Part shown: positions 40,852-53,132 of the stretch, one piece after another
Layout of the letters: the number at the start of each line of letters is the position of its first letter
How positions within the stretch are numbered: position 1 is the stretch's first letter
Assembly: GCF_038622445.1 (NCBI RefSeq)
Contig: NZ_CP152019.1
Span: 2,516,501-2,580,500 of the forward strand
DNA length: 64,000 nucleotides
Direction: 5' to 3'
Source of the DNA: Sporosarcina sp. FSL K6-1522
GTDB lineage: Bacteria; Bacillota; Bacilli; Bacillales_A; Planococcaceae
The notes under the pieces: generated by a model
The model's input: only the letters and a program-made list of their open reading frames with translations
What the model was told of the DNA's origin: nothing
Database searches by the model: none
Translations under genes and position numbers: made by a program

Positions 40852-42138
40852 ATGTCAGTTAAATGGGAAAAACAAGAAGGTAACAAAGGGACACTTACAG
40901 TAGAAGTGCCAGCAACAGAAGTAACAGCAGGTCTTGATAAAGCATTCAAAAAAGTAGTAAAACAAGTACAAGCACCAGGATTCCGTAAAGGAAAAATGCC
41001 ACGTCCAATGTTCGAAAAAATGTATGGCGTAGAAGCGCTTTATAATGATGCACTTGATTTCATCCTTCCAGAAGCTTATGCAAGCGCTGTTGAAGAAGCA
41101 GGTATCGAGCCAATCGATCGCCCTGAAATCGACATCGAGCAAATGGAAAAAGGCAAAGAATTAATCTTCAAAGCGGTTGTTACGTTGAAACCTGAAGTAA
41201 CACTTGGTGAATACAAAGGTCTTGAAGTAACACGTCAAGAAACAGCAGTAACTGACGAAGAAATCGAAGAGCAATTGACACAACGTCAACAAGCGTTTGC
41301 TGAGCTTGTGGTAAAAGAAGACGGCGCTATTGAAAACGGCGACACTGTAAACCTTGATTTTGAAGGATTTGCTGACGGCGAAGCATTTGAAGGCGGGAAA
41401 GCTGAAAAGTACGATCTTGAAATCGGTACAGGTTCATTCATCCCAGGTTTCGAAGAGCAACTAGTTGGCGTGAAACAAGGCGAAGAAAAAGACGTTGAAG
41501 TTACTTTCCCTGAAGAGTACCATGCGGCAGAGCTTGCGGGCAAACCAGCAGTATTCAAAGTAAAAGTACATGAAATCAAAACAAAAGAAATTCCAGAGCT
41601 TAATGACGAACTAGCAAAAGAAATCGACGAAGAAGTTGAAAGCCTTGATGCACTACGTACGAAAATGAAAGAAGCAGCTTTGGAAGAAAAACACGTTGCA
41701 TCAGAAACAGCACTTCGTGATGATCTTGTAGAAGCAGCTGCACGCAATGCAGAAGTAGACATTCCTGAAGTAATGGTTGATTCTGAAATCGAACGTATGA
41801 TGGAGGAATTCGGACAACGTCTTCAATCACAAGGTATGAATCTTGAGCTATACTTCCAGTTCTCTGGTCAAGATGAAGCAGCACTTCGTGAGCAAATGAA
41901 AGACGACGCACTTAGCCGTGTACGTGTTTCACTAGTACTTGAAGCAATCGGTAAAGCTGAAAACATTGAAGTTGCAGAAGAAGACATCAATGCTGAGCTT
42001 GAAAAAATGTCTGCACAATTCGGCATGGAAGTTGACAAAATCAAAGCTGCACTAGGCGGCACGAAGGTTCTTGAAAACGACCTACGTTTCAACAAAACAG
42101 TTGAACTACTTGTTGAAAACGCAAAAGTGACTGAATAA
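40852..42138 (+). CDS. tig: Trigger factor (ribosome-bound chaperone)
   Basis: Trigger factor, 428 residues. The N-terminal domain has the ribosome-docking signature [10 protein letters not shown] (family GFRxGKxP), followed by a peptidyl-prolyl isomerase domain at about 150-245 ([48 protein letters not shown]) and the helical C-terminal arms that form the substrate cradle. The ATG at 40852 follows ggaggt; the in-frame ATG at 40822 is upstream of that site. It has its own promoter and a strong terminator, i.e. a single-gene unit. Codon use is strongly biased, as expected for an abundant protein. Confidence 0.97.
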   Translation: MSVKWEKQEGNKGTLTVEVPATEVTAGLDKAFKKVVKQVQAPGFRKGKMPRPMFEKMYGVEALYNDALDFILPEAYASAVEEAGIEPIDRPEIDIEQMEKGKELIFKAVVTLKPEVTLGEYKGLEVTRQETAVTDEEIEEQLTQRQQAFAELVVKEDGAIENGDTVNLDFEGFADGEAFEGGKAEKYDLEIGTGSFIPGFEEQLVGVKQGEEKDVEVTFPEEYHAAELAGKPAVFKVKVHEIKTKEIPELNDELAKEIDEEVESLDALRTKMKEAALEEKHVASETALRDDLVEAAARNAEVDIPEVMVDSEIERMMEEFGQRLQSQGMNLELYFQFSGQDEAALREQMKDDALSRVRVSLVLEAIGKAENIEVAEEDINAELEKMSAQFGMEVDKIKAALGGTKVLENDLRFNKTVELLVENAKVTE

Positions 42139-42154
42139 TAAAAGGGAATAGAGG

Positions 42155-42184
42155 CAAGGTACGGAAAACCGTACCTTGTTTTTC
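42155..42184 (+). terminator. tig terminator
   Basis: CAAGGTACGG-aaaa-CCGTACCTTG is a perfect 10-bp stem with a 4-nt loop and a T-run. Confidence 0.92.
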
Positions 42185-42297
42185 ATAGGAAAATAAGAAT
42201 GTATCCGTTTTTTCTTTCCATAAATATAGATGAATTCTAATTAGTTGATAAAATACGGGGAATCTTGTAAGATTGTCACTTGATAGGGGTGAGCATA

Positions 42298-43563
42298 ATG
42301 TTCAAATTTAACGATGAAAAAGATAACTTGAACTGTTCTTTTTGCGGGAAATCCCAGGAGCAGGTTCGAAAGCTAGTCGCTGGACAAGGCGTTTATATTT
42401 GTGATGAATGTGTTGAACTTTGTGCGGAAATCGTTGAAGAGGAAGTCGGACTTGAAGAAGGATTCGAGTTGAAAGATGTTCCGAAACCAAAAGAAATCCA
42501 AAGCATACTTAACGACTATTTGATTGGACAGGATCGGGCGAAAAAATCTCTTGCAGTTGCTGTCTATAATCACTATAAACGTGTGAACTCCAACAGTAAG
42601 ATTGATGATGTTGAATTATCGAAGTCTAATATCGTTCTTATTGGACCTACTGGTAGCGGGAAGACGTTGCTAGCGCAAACGTTGGCTAGAATTTTGGACG
42701 TTCCGTTTGCAATTGCGGATGCAACATCGCTGACAGAAGCAGGATACGTAGGGGAAGATGTTGAAAACATTTTACTGAAGCTGATTCAAGCAGCGGATTA
42801 TGATGTTGAACGTGCTGAAAAAGGCATTATTTATATCGATGAAATCGATAAAGTTGCACGGAAATCTGAAAACGCGTCTATTACACGTGATGTTTCGGGT
42901 GAAGGGGTCCAACAGGCACTTCTAAAAATTCTTGAAGGAACAGTTGCGAGCGTGCCACCACAAGGCGGACGTAAGCATCCACATCAAGAATTCATCCAAA
43001 TAGATACAACAAATGTGCTATTCATCGTTGGTGGTGCTTTTGATGGTATCGAAGACATTATCAAACGACGCATTGGACAAAAAGTAATCGGGTTTGGAAC
43101 TGAGCAAAAAGTGGTAAATGAAGAAGAATCACTGCTTGCAAAACTCATTCCCGAGGATCTTCAGCGCTTCGGCTTAATTCCTGAGTTTATCGGTCGTTTA
43201 CCGGTAATTGCGACATTGGAGCAGTTAAGCGAAGATACGCTTTACCAAATTTTGACAATTCCGAAAAATGCAATCGTTAAACAATATCAAAAGATGCTTG
43301 AACTCGATAATGTTGCACTTCGTTTCGAGGATGGTGCATTGCTTGAAATTGCGAAAGAGGCGATTGAACGGAAAACAGGAGCTCGTGGTTTGCGTTCAAT
43401 TATCGAAAACATTATGCTCGATGTGATGTATGAGTTACCGTCGCTTGAAGAAGTGACAGAGTGCGTCATTACACAACAATCCGTTTTAGGCCAATCAAGC
43501 CCACTTTTGTATACAGAAGATGGTACAAAGATTGAACTAGATAACGAGAAGACTTCGGCGTAA
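42298..43563 (+). CDS. clpX: ClpX, ATPase subunit of ClpXP protease
   Basis: AAA+ unfoldase that feeds substrates to ClpP; 421 residues. The N-terminal zinc domain has C13, C16, C35 and C38 (CSFC and CDEC). Walker A is GPTGSGKT, Walker [11 protein letters not shown], and the pore-type loop [10 protein letters not shown] and the sensor regions are normal. The ATG at 42298 follows aggggtgag; an in-frame start at 42280 adds residues absent from ClpX. It is followed by its own terminator, then lonA. Confidence 0.97.
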   Translation: MFKFNDEKDNLNCSFCGKSQEQVRKLVAGQGVYICDECVELCAEIVEEEVGLEEGFELKDVPKPKEIQSILNDYLIGQDRAKKSLAVAVYNHYKRVNSNSKIDDVELSKSNIVLIGPTGSGKTLLAQTLARILDVPFAIADATSLTEAGYVGEDVENILLKLIQAADYDVERAEKGIIYIDEIDKVARKSENASITRDVSGEGVQQALLKILEGTVASVPPQGGRKHPHQEFIQIDTTNVLFIVGGAFDGIEDIIKRRIGQKVIGFGTEQKVVNEEESLLAKLIPEDLQRFGLIPEFIGRLPVIATLEQLSEDTLYQILTIPKNAIVKQYQKMLELDNVALRFEDGALLEIAKEAIERKTGARGLRSIIENIMLDVMYELPSLEEVTECVITQQSVLGQSSPLLYTEDGTKIELDNEKTSA

Positions 43564-43585
43564 CGCCTTAAGGATGAAGCTGACT

Positions 43586-43629
43586 CCGACGACACGCTTG
43601 CTTATGTGCTCATCGGTTGTCGGCTTTTT
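43586..43629 (+). terminator. clpX terminator
   Basis: CCGACGAC pairs with GTTGTCGG (one G-T) with a ~22-nt loop and a T-run. It separates clpX from lonA. Confidence 0.7.
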
Positions 43630-43686
43630 CCACCTTATAGAAAGTGATGAAAATGGACATACATACTACATGGAGGTGACTTTCGA

Positions 43687-46011
43687 TTGCCAACAACTAT
43701 AAAGAAAAACATACCTTTACTACCATTACGTGGGCTCATTCTGTATCCGACAATGATTTTACATATTGATGTTGGGAGAGAGCGTTCTGTATTCGCGATT
43801 GAGCATGCGATGGCACAAGATCATTTGATATTTCTTGCGACGCAACGGGATATTAGTGTAGAAGACCCTGGTGTAGAAGATTTATATGAAATCGGTACAC
43901 TTGCACGTGTTAAATCGTTGACGCAGTTACCAAATGGTACGCATCGTATACTAATCGAAGGTATTGAACGGGCGGAATGGTCAAATTATGAAGAAGCAGA
44001 TTTGTATCCCGTTGTCGAAATAATAGGATATCCCGATGAGGAAAAGCAAGACGCGGAATCCGAGGCTTTGATGCGAACACTTCTTACATACTTTAAGAAA
44101 TACTCAAAGGTTTCAAAGCGTGTGACAAAAGAAACGTATGATTCAGTGGCTACGATTACAGAACCAGGTCGCTTAGCCGATATGATTGCTTCGCATTTGC
44201 CATTGAAAATGGTGGCGAAGCAAGAAATTCTTGAACTGTTTGATGTTAATGAGCGACTTGAATGGCTGATTAGTAGGTTGTACAACGAGCAGGAAGTACT
44301 CAATCTTGAACGCAAAATTAACGAGCGAGTTAAAGAAGCGATGGAGCGCACGCAAAAGGAATTTTATTTGCGTGAGCAGATGAAGGCCATTCAAACAGAA
44401 CTTGGCGATAAGGACGGGAAAGGTCTAGAAGTTGCGGAGTTAAGTGAGAAAATCGAAAATGCCAACATGCCTGAAGGTGTGAAGGAAGTGGCGTTACGCG
44501 AATTGGACAGATATGAAAAAATACCATCCGCTGCAGCGGAAAGTGGGATTATCCGTAATTATATCGATTGGCTCGTGACATTACCATGGGCTGCTGCATC
44601 AAAAGATCAGCTCGACATTAAGCGTTCAGAAGCCATTTTGAACAGAGATCATGATGGCTTGGATTCTGTGAAAGAACGAATTCTAGAATATTTAGCTGTT
44701 CGTCAATTGACGAATTCGTTGCGTGGTCCGATTCTTTGTTTAGCGGGTCCACCAGGTGTCGGGAAAACGTCACTTGCCCGTTCGATTGCAGAATCTTTAG
44801 GGCGGAAATTTGTTCGTATTTCACTTGGTGGTGTCCGGGATGAATCTGAAATTCGTGGGCATAGACGCACATACGTAGGCGCAATGCCAGGACGTATTAT
44901 CCAAGGTATGAAAAAAGCTGGGAAAATCAACCCCGTATTTTTGCTAGATGAAATCGATAAGATGTCCAATGATTTTCGTGGTGATCCATCTTCTGCGATG
45001 TTAGAGGTGTTGGATCCTGAACAAAATAGTACATTTAGTGATCATTACATTGAAGAACCGTATAATTTATCAAATGTTCTGTTCATCGCGACGGCCAATG
45101 ATCTAAGTGCGATTCCAGGGCCGCTACGCGATCGTATGGAAATTATTACGATTGCTGGTTATACGGAAATTGAGAAGAATGCTATTGCAAAAAATCATTT
45201 AATCCCAAAGCAGTTGAAGGAGCATGGACTGACGAAGTCACAAGTGCGCTTCAATGATGAGGCGATTATGGATATTGTGCGATATTATACGCGTGAAGCG
45301 GGTGTTCGTGGCTTGGAACGTGAGATTGCAGGTATTTGCCGAAAAGCAGCGAAGCTCATAGTCACAGGTGAGAAGAAAAGTACAACCATTAGTCCGAGAA
45401 CATTGGAGTCTATGATTGGGAAGAAGAAATTCCGGTTCGGCCAAGCGGAAACTGTCAATCAAGTTGGTGTAGCAACGGGGCTTGCCTATACGCAAGTTGG
45501 CGGAGATACACTGCAAATCGAAGTTTCGTTATCGCCGGGTAAAGGGAAATTGATTTTGACAGGGAAATTAGGCGACGTCATGAAAGAATCTGCGCAGACA
45601 GCACTGTCCTATGTGCGGTCCAAAACAGAGGAATTTGGTATTGCACCCGATTTCCATGAGTCATGTGATATTCATATCCACGTTCCAGAAGGGGCTACAC
45701 CGAAGGACGGTCCATCAGCGGGTGTGACGATTGCGACAGCGCTCGTCTCTGCATTGACGAAGCGCCCAATCCGTAGGGAAGTGGGCATGACAGGTGAAAT
45801 TACACTTCGTGGACGCGTGTTACCGATTGGTGGATTGAAAGAAAAAGCATTAAGTGCTCATCGTGCAGGATTGACAACGATTATCTTGCCGAGGGATAAT
45901 GAGCGAGACATCGAAGATATTCCGGAAAGCGTTCAAAGCGAGTTAACGTTTAAACTTGTTTCAGACGCAGAAGAAGTCCTCGAAATTGCATTGGAGGCGT
46001 CTTCAAAATGA
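43687..46011 (+). CDS. lonA: ATP-dependent protease LonA
   Basis: Lon protease of 774 residues: N-terminal substrate domain (about 1-200), helical linker, AAA+ domain with Walker [10 protein letters not shown] and Walker [11 protein letters not shown], and the C-terminal peptidase domain with the catalytic dyad S677 (PKDGPSAGV) and K720 ([10 protein letters not shown]). The start is TTG behind catggaggtgac. In B. subtilis the sporulation paralogue lonB lies between clpX and lonA; here only a terminator is found there. The stop overlaps ysxC (ATGA). Confidence 0.97.
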   Translation: MPTTIKKNIPLLPLRGLILYPTMILHIDVGRERSVFAIEHAMAQDHLIFLATQRDISVEDPGVEDLYEIGTLARVKSLTQLPNGTHRILIEGIERAEWSNYEEADLYPVVEIIGYPDEEKQDAESEALMRTLLTYFKKYSKVSKRVTKETYDSVATITEPGRLADMIASHLPLKMVAKQEILELFDVNERLEWLISRLYNEQEVLNLERKINERVKEAMERTQKEFYLREQMKAIQTELGDKDGKGLEVAELSEKIENANMPEGVKEVALRELDRYEKIPSAAAESGIIRNYIDWLVTLPWAAASKDQLDIKRSEAILNRDHDGLDSVKERILEYLAVRQLTNSLRGPILCLAGPPGVGKTSLARSIAESLGRKFVRISLGGVRDESEIRGHRRTYVGAMPGRIIQGMKKAGKINPVFLLDEIDKMSNDFRGDPSSAMLEVLDPEQNSTFSDHYIEEPYNLSNVLFIATANDLSAIPGPLRDRMEIITIAGYTEIEKNAIAKNHLIPKQLKEHGLTKSQVRFNDEAIMDIVRYYTREAGVRGLEREIAGICRKAAKLIVTGEKKSTTISPRTLESMIGKKKFRFGQAETVNQVGVATGLAYTQVGGDTLQIEVSLSPGKGKLILTGKLGDVMKESAQTALSYVRSKTEEFGIAPDFHESCDIHIHVPEGATPKDGPSAGVTIATALVSALTKRPIRREVGMTGEITLRGRVLPIGGLKEKALSAHRAGLTTIILPRDNERDIEDIPESVQSELTFKLVSDAEEVLEIALEASSK

Positions 46012-46589
46012 AAGTTCATAACGTTGAAATGATTATGAGTGCGGTTAGACCAGAACAATACCCGACAGAAGGGTATCCAGAGTTTGCGCTCGCAGGTAGA
46101 TCGAATGTTGGAAAATCCTCGTTTATCAATAAAATGATTGGTCGAAAGAGCTTGGCACGTACGTCTTCAAAACCGGGTAAGACACAAACGCTTAACTTTT
46201 ATAAAATCGAAGAGCAGCTATTTTTTGTCGATGTACCTGGCTACGGCTATGCGAAAGTATCGAAGTCTTCGCGAGAAATATGGGGACGGTTTATCCAACA
46301 ATATATGGTAGAGCGCGAGCATCTTCGTGCGGTGATTCTCATTGTGGATTTACGTCATCCGCCGAGTGCGGACGATTGCTCCATGTACGATTTCTTGGTG
46401 AATTATAATATTCCCACAATCGTCATTGCGACAAAAGCTGATAAAATCCCAAAAGGTAAGTGGGATAAGCATAAGAAAATTGTTCGGGAAAAATTAGATA
46501 TGCGTAGCTATGACCCTCTGTTGATCTTTTCATCTGAAAAGGGGATTGGAGTAGAGGAAGCTTGGAAGGAAATTGAAAGTAGAATGTAA
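46008..46589 (+). CDS. ysxC: Ribosome biogenesis GTPase YsxC/EngB
   Basis: Essential TrmE-Era-EngA-type GTPase for 50S subunit assembly, 193 residues. G1 is [10 protein letters not shown]3 [11 protein letters not shown]4 TKADK, and the switch region [13 protein letters not shown] is typical. It overlaps lonA by four bases, a conserved Bacillales arrangement, and is followed by a terminator-like hairpin. Confidence 0.95.
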   Translation: MKVHNVEMIMSAVRPEQYPTEGYPEFALAGRSNVGKSSFINKMIGRKSLARTSSKPGKTQTLNFYKIEEQLFFVDVPGYGYAKVSKSSREIWGRFIQQYMVEREHLRAVILIVDLRHPPSADDCSMYDFLVNYNIPTIVIATKADKIPKGKWDKHKKIVREKLDMRSYDPLLIFSSEKGIGVEEAWKEIESRM

Positions 46590-46600
46590 GCAGTAGAAGG

Positions 46601-46637
46601 AAATCTGGTTGGTGCGCAAGCATCGCCGGATTTTTTT
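46601..46637 (+). terminator. lonA-ysxC terminator
   Basis: AAATCTGG pairs with CCGGATTT (one G-T) and the inner GGTGC/GCATC extends the stem; seven Ts follow. Confidence 0.8.
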
Positions 46638-46785
46638 GTCGCATCCCGATAATAGTAAGCAAAAAATTTGCGTGTACATGTAGTCGTTGGTAGAATAAAT
46701 TAGAATTATTATAAATTAAAAAGTGCATATTATTATTCATATTCATACGTTGTTCACATTTTTTTTATAACCGATGACGGAGATA

Positions 46786-46794
46786 TGTTATAAT
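46786..46794 (+). promoter_or_regulatory. hemA promoter, extended -10
   Basis: TGTTATAAT is a perfect extended -10 element (TGn plus TATAAT) 40 bp before the hemA start; the -35 region is poor, as is common for extended -10 promoters. Confidence 0.55.
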
Positions 46795-46833
46795 AAAAAG
46801 CATGAAATAGAATGTGAGAGGTGTGAACACCCG

Positions 46834-48198
46834 ATGCATACAATCGTAGTCGGTGTCAATCACAGGACAGCACCGGTTGAAATCAGGGAGAAGTTAGCAT
46901 TTGCTGAAGCAGAGTTGCCACAAGCGATGCAAACATTACAACAACAAAAAAGTATATTAGAAAATATTATTGTGTCGACATGTAATCGCACGGAAATTTA
47001 TGCGGTAGTCGATCAGCTTCACACAGGGCGTTATTATGTGAAGAGCTTTTTAGCGGAATGGTTTAACATACCGCTTGAAAAGATTTCTACGCATCTTATT
47101 ATTCATGAGAATGATGGAGCTGTCGAACATTTGTTAAGAGTGTCGGCTGGTATTGATTCCATGGTGCTTGGAGAGACGCAAATCTTAGGGCAAGTTCGGG
47201 ATAGCTTTCTTACTGGGCAGGAAATCGGGACAACGGGAACGGTTTTCAATGAGCTATTTAAACAGGCAGTGACATTTGCGAAGAAAGCACATACAGAAAC
47301 TGCAATTGGTGAAAATGCGGTTTCGGTGTCTTATGCTGCTGTTGAACTTGGGAAAAAAATCTTTGGCTCACTAAATCGTAAGCATGTTGCCATTTTAGGC
47401 GCGGGTGAAATGGGCGAACTGGCTATTAAAAACTTGCATGGCAGCGGTGCAGGAAAAGTGACGGTCATTAACCGTACGCTTTCGAAGGCGGAAGAGTTGG
47501 CTGAGAAATTCGGCGGGGCAGCTAAGTCTATGCAAGAGTTACAATGTTCACTTTTGGAAGCGGATATATTGATTAGTTCGACGGGTGCTAGTAATTTTGT
47601 CATCGATTATGAGCGCATGCAACTGATTGACCGACTGCGTAAAGGGAAGCCGATTTTTATGGTAGATATTGCGGTTCCGCGTGACTTAGACCCACGTATT
47701 GGCGATTTACCAAACGTGTTCCTTTATGACATTGATGATTTACAAGGGATTGTTGAGGCGAATCTGGCAGACAGAAAGCGAGCAGCTGAGGAAATTGGGC
47801 TTATGATTGAGCAGGAAATCGTCCTATTTAAAGAATGGTTGGCAACGCTTGGCGTAGTGCCAGTCATTTCAGCACTCCGTCAAAAAGCACATCGGATTCA
47901 ATCGGAAACGATGGCTAGTATTGAAAATAAGATGCCTGATTTAACGGATCGTGAAAAGAAAATATTAAGCAAACATACAAAGTCCATCGTTAACCAGCTA
48001 TTGAAAGAGCCAATCTTGCAAGTCAAGGAATTGGCGATGGATGCAAAATCAGAAGAGAAACTGGCGTTGTTCCAACAACTATTTGGGATTGATGAAGAAG
48101 TATTGAATGAGAAAGAAGCATTGGCACAACAGGCGAAAAATCGGTTGAAGCAACGTGCAGAAAAATATGCTGCGACACAACCGGGTTTAACGTTTTAA
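46834..48198 (+). CDS. hemA: Glutamyl-tRNA reductase
   Basis: First committed enzyme of the C5 haem pathway: reduces glutamyl-tRNA(Glu) to glutamate-1-semialdehyde with NADPH. The 454-residue protein starts [16 protein letters not shown], has the catalytic Cys C50 in [12 protein letters not shown], the [11 protein letters not shown] block, the nucleotide motif [11 protein letters not shown], and a C-terminal dimerisation helix region. The ATG at 46834 follows gagaggtg; an ATG at 46774 in frame lies upstream of the promoter and is rejected. A terminator-like hairpin separates it from hemX. Confidence 0.96.
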   Translation: MHTIVVGVNHRTAPVEIREKLAFAEAELPQAMQTLQQQKSILENIIVSTCNRTEIYAVVDQLHTGRYYVKSFLAEWFNIPLEKISTHLIIHENDGAVEHLLRVSAGIDSMVLGETQILGQVRDSFLTGQEIGTTGTVFNELFKQAVTFAKKAHTETAIGENAVSVSYAAVELGKKIFGSLNRKHVAILGAGEMGELAIKNLHGSGAGKVTVINRTLSKAEELAEKFGGAAKSMQELQCSLLEADILISSTGASNFVIDYERMQLIDRLRKGKPIFMVDIAVPRDLDPRIGDLPNVFLYDIDDLQGIVEANLADRKRAAEEIGLMIEQEIVLFKEWLATLGVVPVISALRQKAHRIQSETMASIENKMPDLTDREKKILSKHTKSIVNQLLKEPILQVKELAMDAKSEEKLALFQQLFGIDEEVLNEKEALAQQAKNRLKQRAEKYAATQPGLTF

Positions 48199-48211
48199 GC
48201 GATAGTTTGGA

Positions 48212-48272
48212 GGAGTGTTATCGGTTTCTGTATAAGTAGAATAGATGCGGAAGCAGCAGACACTCCTTTTTT
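48212..48272 (+). terminator. Terminator/attenuator between hemA and hemX
   Basis: GGAGTGT (48212-48218) pairs with ACACTCC (48260-48266) and a run of Ts follows. It lies inside what is a single operon in B. subtilis, so it could set the ratio of hemA to downstream hem mRNA. Confidence 0.6.
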
Positions 48273-48295
48273 GATGGAAAGGCAGAGAAGGCATC

Positions 48296-49126
48296 ATGGC
48301 AGATATGACGGTGGCGAGGCTGCAAGAAGTGATGATTGTTCTATACGCAGCAAGCCTCGTCTTTTATTTTATCGATTATTTGAATAAAAATACAGTGGCG
48401 CACCGAAGTGCTTTTTGGCTGTTGACAGTCGTATACTTACTGCAAACAGGATTTCTTGTGTATTATATTGTCGAAACGAGACGTTTTCCAATTCTTTCAT
48501 TATTTGAAGGGATTTATTTTTATGCGTGGCTACTCATTACGTTATCGATGATTTTGCATATATTTTATAAAGTAGGACATGCGGTCTTTTTCTTGAATGT
48601 CATTGGTTTTTGCTTTATGACCATTCATACGTTTGCCCCGAATCAAATTGCACAGTCACCAGTGGGTGAAGCGCTTATTTCGGAGCTTTTATTCATTCAT
48701 ATAACATTTGCGATTTTGTCTTATGCGGCATTTGCGATGTCATTTGTTTTTGCAATTCTTTATCTACTTGTTTACAAAGTGTTGAAGAAGAAGAAATGGT
48801 CGAAGCAATTTGGACGATTGCCATCGCTTCATCAGACGACGATAGGGATGAAAGCGGCGATTTATACGGGTATTCCTGTACTGCTTGTTAGCTTAATTCT
48901 TGGGACGCAGTGGGCGTATGTTGTATTGGATGAGTGGTCGATATTCGATTTTAAAATTATCGGCTCATTCTTTTTGATTATTGTTTATGGGTCTGTATTA
49001 TTTTTACAGCGAAGTGGCAGGCTGACAGCGAATGATTTTGCATGGGCAAATATCTTTGCTTTTCTTTTTGTTATTATTAATTTCTTCCTCGGAGGCAGGT
49101 TATCCGAGTTTCATTTTTGGTTATAA
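48296..49126 (+). CDS. hemX: HemX, membrane protein of the hem operon
   Basis: Integral membrane protein of 276 residues with about eight hydrophobic helices, of the CcsA/cytochrome c assembly-type family. In B. subtilis HemX lowers the cellular amount of HemA; here it lies between hemA and hemC as in that species. Family segments include ILSLFEGIYFYAW, HITFAILSYAAFAMSF and LGTQWAYVVLDEWS. The start is ATG after ggcagagaaggc. Confidence 0.9.
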   Translation: MADMTVARLQEVMIVLYAASLVFYFIDYLNKNTVAHRSAFWLLTVVYLLQTGFLVYYIVETRRFPILSLFEGIYFYAWLLITLSMILHIFYKVGHAVFFLNVIGFCFMTIHTFAPNQIAQSPVGEALISELLFIHITFAILSYAAFAMSFVFAILYLLVYKVLKKKKWSKQFGRLPSLHQTTIGMKAAIYTGIPVLLVSLILGTQWAYVVLDEWSIFDFKIIGSFFLIIVYGSVLFLQRSGRLTANDFAWANIFAFLFVIINFFLGGRLSEFHFWL

Positions 49127-49159
49127 GTACAGAGGAACGTATAAACGAAAGGTTGGATT

Positions 49160-50092
49160 TTGTTGAGAAAAATTGTGGTAGGTTCGAGAAGAAGCAAACT
49201 AGCGTTGACGCAAACAAATTGGTTTATCGACCAGTTAAAAGCAGCGGGTGTTCCTTTTGAGTTTGAAGTGAAGGAAATTGTCACAAAAGGTGACCAAATT
49301 CTCGATGTGATGCTGTCGAAAGTGGGCGGAAAAGGCCTGTTTGTAAAGGAAATTGAGCAAGCACTTTATGATAAAGAAATCGATTTTGCTGTTCACAGTA
49401 TGAAGGATATGCCGGCAATCTTGCCGGAAGGGCTTGTCATCGGCTGCATGCCACCACGTGAAGATGCACGAGACGCATTTATTTCCAACGACCATGTGAA
49501 ATTCATGGATCTGCCTGTCGGTGCAGTAGTAGGAACGTCAAGTTTGCGCCGTAGTTCACAGCTATTACTATTGCGCCCAGATTTAGAGATTAAATGGATT
49601 CGCGGCAATATCGATACGCGTCTGAAGAAATTACATGATGGAGAATATGATGCGATTTTATTGGCCGCTGCGGGCATGAAGCGCATGGGCTGGAGCGAGG
49701 ATATCATTACGGAATTTATGTCTGTTGAAGACTGTATCCCAGCTGTTGGTCAAGGAGCGCTTGCCATTGAATGTCGTGCAGATGATGCGGAATTATTGGC
49801 AGAACTTGCAAAACTATCGGATGATAAAACGTGGAAAGAAGTTGAAGCAGAGCGTACATTCTTGTCTGAAATGGACGGTTCTTGTCAAGTTCCGATTGCT
49901 GGCTTTGCTCAATACGATGGCACTAATGTGGAGTTAACGGGCTATATTGCTTCTCCAGATGCGACGCAAATTTTCAAGCATACTTTTACAGCGACAGAAG
50001 CGGTTGAAGCGGGTAAGGAAGTTGCGAAAACATTGCGTGCTGAAGGGGCTGCCGAAGTGATTGAGAAAGTGAAGGCGGAAATGGATGCGTAA
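49160..50092 (+). CDS. hemC: Hydroxymethylbilane synthase (porphobilinogen deaminase)
   Basis: Polymerises four porphobilinogen units into hydroxymethylbilane. The 310-residue protein has [13 protein letters not shown] at the start, [18 protein letters not shown] and RGNIDTRL (substrate-binding Arg), and the dipyrromethane-cofactor cysteine C242 in [12 protein letters not shown]. The start is one of two adjacent TTG codons (49160 or 49163) behind gaaagg. It overlaps hemD by eight bases. Confidence 0.95.
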   Translation: MLRKIVVGSRRSKLALTQTNWFIDQLKAAGVPFEFEVKEIVTKGDQILDVMLSKVGGKGLFVKEIEQALYDKEIDFAVHSMKDMPAILPEGLVIGCMPPREDARDAFISNDHVKFMDLPVGAVVGTSSLRRSSQLLLLRPDLEIKWIRGNIDTRLKKLHDGEYDAILLAAAGMKRMGWSEDIITEFMSVEDCIPAVGQGALAIECRADDAELLAELAKLSDDKTWKEVEAERTFLSEMDGSCQVPIAGFAQYDGTNVELTGYIASPDATQIFKHTFTATEAVEAGKEVAKTLRAEGAAEVIEKVKAEMDA

Positions 50093-50843
50093 GGACCGAC
50101 CGCTAATCGGGGAAACGGTTATTTTTACAGGGACTCCTAAATCAGTAGAAGTCTTTGAACGTGTCAAGCAGTACGGAGGGAAGCCTGTGTCGTTGCCGCT
50201 GATCCAAGTGGCAGAGCTAAAGGGCACAACGGATGAGCTACGCTTGCAGGCGTGCCGAACGTACGATTGGCTGATTTTTACGAGCCAGAGTGCGGTAGCA
50301 GCTTTTGGTGCAAAAATGGAACGTCATGGTGTTACTTCTGCAACTATTCCCTCAAAAATAGCGGCGGTTGGGACACGAACGGCAGAAGCGCTTGAAAAAC
50401 TGGGCTTTACTGTCGAGTTTATCCCGACAGTTTTCAGTGCAGATGTTTTTGTGAAGGAATTCAAGCCGTCCGAAACGACAATCCGACGCATCTTATTTTT
50501 GCGGGGTTCGATCGCGGGTGTCACGATTACGGAGGAGTTGCCGTATGCGGTGGATGAATGGACAGTTTATGCAACAGAGCGTGTCAATGATTCGGTTGAT
50601 ACATTGATTGAAGTTGTGAGCAAGGAGCCACGCGTTTCTGTGCTGTTTGCAAGTCCTTCGGCAGTGACAGTTTTTGCGGAAGAAGTCGTTCCGCAAACAG
50701 GCTGGAGAGGATTTACAATCGGTGCAATCGGTCATGTCACAGAGCAGGCATTGCTGAAATTAGGTGCGCCTGTTCATGTTAGGCCCGATACATATACACT
50801 GATGGATCTCGTTGAGAAGTTGACGGGGCGAAAGGAAGGGTAA
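50085..50843 (+). CDS. hemD: Uroporphyrinogen-III synthase
   Basis: Cyclises hydroxymethylbilane with inversion of ring D. It is a fast-evolving family; support comes from the 252-residue length, [18 protein letters not shown] at the start, [31 protein letters not shown], and the position between hemC and hemB. The start lies eight bases inside hemC. The gap to hemB is two bases. Confidence 0.9.
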   Translation: MRKDRPLIGETVIFTGTPKSVEVFERVKQYGGKPVSLPLIQVAELKGTTDELRLQACRTYDWLIFTSQSAVAAFGAKMERHGVTSATIPSKIAAVGTRTAEALEKLGFTVEFIPTVFSADVFVKEFKPSETTIRRILFLRGSIAGVTITEELPYAVDEWTVYATERVNDSVDTLIEVVSKEPRVSVLFASPSAVTVFAEEVVPQTGWRGFTIGAIGHVTEQALLKLGAPVHVRPDTYTLMDLVEKLTGRKEG

Positions 50844-50845
50844 CT

Positions 50846-51826
50846 TTGGAAACATTACAATTCAGACGAAATAGACGTCTACGCAATTCAGCTACGTTAC
50901 GTGCAATGGTGAGAGAAACGGTTTTACAAGCGGAAGATTTTATCTACCCGATTTTTGTGACTGAAGGAGAGAATGTGAAAAATCCTGTGTCTTCAATGCC
51001 TGGTGTTTTTCAGTTTTCGTTAGATCAATTAGCGCAAGAATTAGATGAAGTCGTTGCACTCGGTATTCCATCGGTCATTTTATTCGGCGTGCCGGCAGAA
51101 AAGGATGCGGTAGGGACAGGTGCTTATCATGAGCATGGTATCGTTCAACAAGGGATTCGTTTTGCGAAAGAACGCCATCCAGAATTGGTGGTCATTGCGG
51201 ATACTTGTCTATGCGAATATACCGACCACGGCCATTGTGGCGTTGTGGAAGGCGACAAAGTATTGAATGATCCGTCTCTTGAGTTGCTTGTGCGCACGGC
51301 AGTTAGTCAAGCGCAAGCGGGTGCTGATATTATTGCCCCGTCCAATATGATGGACGGTTTTGTCGTTGCAATCCGTCAAGGGCTTGATGCAGCAGGATTT
51401 ACAGAGATTCCAATTATGTCTTATGCGGTGAAATATGCTTCCGCTTATTATGGACCGTTCCGTGAAGCTGCAGGTTCTACACCGCAGTTCGGAGATCGCA
51501 AAACGTATCAAATGGACCCTGCAAACCGTATGGAAGCAATGCGTGAAGCTGAATCAGACGTTGCGGAAGGCGCAGATTTCCTGATTGTGAAACCGGCATT
51601 ATCGTATTTGGATATTATTCGCGATGTGAAAAACAATTTTGTGTTACCGATTGTCGCTTATAATGTGAGTGGAGAGTATGCGATGGTCAAGGCGGCGGCC
51701 CAAAACGATTGGATTGACGAAAAGAAAGTGGTTCTTGAAACGTTGACAAGTATGAAGCGTGCGGGTGCGGATTTGATTATGACGTACCATGCAAAAGATG
51801 CGGCGCGCTGGCTGGAGGAGAACTAA
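50846..51826 (+). CDS. hemB: Delta-aminolevulinic acid dehydratase
   Basis: Porphobilinogen synthase of 326 residues. The zinc site is complete ([14 protein letters not shown]), and the two Schiff-base lysines lie in [16 protein letters not shown] and [12 protein letters not shown]. It starts at TTG after gaaaggaaggg and ends directly against the hemL ATG. Confidence 0.96.
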   Translation: METLQFRRNRRLRNSATLRAMVRETVLQAEDFIYPIFVTEGENVKNPVSSMPGVFQFSLDQLAQELDEVVALGIPSVILFGVPAEKDAVGTGAYHEHGIVQQGIRFAKERHPELVVIADTCLCEYTDHGHCGVVEGDKVLNDPSLELLVRTAVSQAQAGADIIAPSNMMDGFVVAIRQGLDAAGFTEIPIMSYAVKYASAYYGPFREAAGSTPQFGDRKTYQMDPANRMEAMREAESDVAEGADFLIVKPALSYLDIIRDVKNNFVLPIVAYNVSGEYAMVKAAAQNDWIDEKKVVLETLTSMKRAGADLIMTYHAKDAARWLEEN

Positions 51827-53119
51827 ATGGGAAGAAGTTATGAGTTGTCGAAAAAAGCATTTGCAGAAGCGGTACACTTATTACCGGGCGGTGTGAATTC
51901 ACCTGTTCGTGCGTTTAAGTCCGTCAATATGGACCCGATTTTCATGGAAAGTGGAAAAGGTGCCATCATTAAAGATATCGATGGCAATGAATACATCGAT
52001 TACGTTTTATCATGGGGACCCCTTATTTTAGGTCATACCGATCCCGATGTTGTTGAAGGCATTAAGCGTGTGGCGGAAACTGGTACGAGCTTTGGTGCGC
52101 CAGCATTGGTGGAAAACGAACTAGCGAAACTCGTTATCGATCGCGTGCCGTCTATTGAAATGGTGCGTATGGTGTCGTCTGGAACGGAAGCGACGATGAG
52201 TGCATTGCGCTTAGCGCGCGGTGTAACAGGTCGCGATAAAATCTTGAAGTTCGAAGGCTGTTACCACGGGCATGGGGATTCATTGTTGATTAAAGCAGGT
52301 TCGGGTGTTGCGACACTTGGTCTGCCGGATAGCCCAGGTGTACCTGAATCAGTAGCAAAAAATACGATTACAGTTGCGTATAATGATTTAGAGAGTGTAA
52401 AAGCGGTCTTTGCTGAATTTGGCAACGACTTGGCAGCAATCATTGTTGAACCTGTTGCAGGGAATATGGGCGTTGTTCCTCCAGAACCAGGTTTCCTAGA
52501 AGGATTACGTGAGCTAACAACGAACAATGGCTCCCTGTTGATTTTCGATGAAGTCATGACAGGTTTCCGTGTGGGTTATCAATGTGCACAAGGTCATTTT
52601 GGCGTAACACCTGATATTACTTGCCTTGGAAAAGTAATTGGTGGTGGGCTTCCTGTTGGTGCGTACGGCGGGAAACGTGAGATTATGGAAAACATTGCGC
52701 CAGCTGGTACCGTTTATCAAGCAGGGACATTGTCAGGGAATCCACTTGCGATGACAGCTGGCATTGAAACGTTGAAAAAGCTAACGCCTGCATCTTATGA
52801 GCACTTTATGAAGCTTGGTGACCAACTTGAAGCTGGCTTCCGTGCGGCTGCGGAGAAGTATGATATTCCACATACAGTGAACCGGGCAGGCTCGATGATT
52901 GGCTTCTTCTTCACAAATGACAAAGTGTCTAATTATGATCAAGCTAAAACATCCGATCTGCAACTATTCGCTGAATACTACCGTCTGATGGCTGAAGAAG
53001 GTATATTCCTTCCACCATCACAGTTTGAAGGCATGTTCCTGTCGACTGCACATACGGAAGCGCATATTGCGACAACAGTGGAAGCATTCCATACAGTATT
53101 TAAGAAATTGCGTGGCTAA
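51827..53119 (+). CDS. hemL: Glutamate-1-semialdehyde 2,1-aminomutase
   Basis: PLP enzyme converting glutamate-1-semialdehyde to 5-aminolevulinate, 430 residues. Signatures: [48 protein letters not shown] and the PLP lysine K269 in [13 protein letters not shown]. It is the last gene of the hem operon, ended by a strong terminator. Bacillales can have a second copy (gsaB) elsewhere; hem-operon context identifies this one as hemL. Confidence 0.96.
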   Translation: MGRSYELSKKAFAEAVHLLPGGVNSPVRAFKSVNMDPIFMESGKGAIIKDIDGNEYIDYVLSWGPLILGHTDPDVVEGIKRVAETGTSFGAPALVENELAKLVIDRVPSIEMVRMVSSGTEATMSALRLARGVTGRDKILKFEGCYHGHGDSLLIKAGSGVATLGLPDSPGVPESVAKNTITVAYNDLESVKAVFAEFGNDLAAIIVEPVAGNMGVVPPEPGFLEGLRELTTNNGSLLIFDEVMTGFRVGYQCAQGHFGVTPDITCLGKVIGGGLPVGAYGGKREIMENIAPAGTVYQAGTLSGNPLAMTAGIETLKKLTPASYEHFMKLGDQLEAGFRAAAEKYDIPHTVNRAGSMIGFFFTNDKVSNYDQAKTSDLQLFAEYYRLMAEEGIFLPPSQFEGMFLSTAHTEAHIATTVEAFHTVFKKLRG

Positions 53120-53132
53120 GTGACATGTGAAC

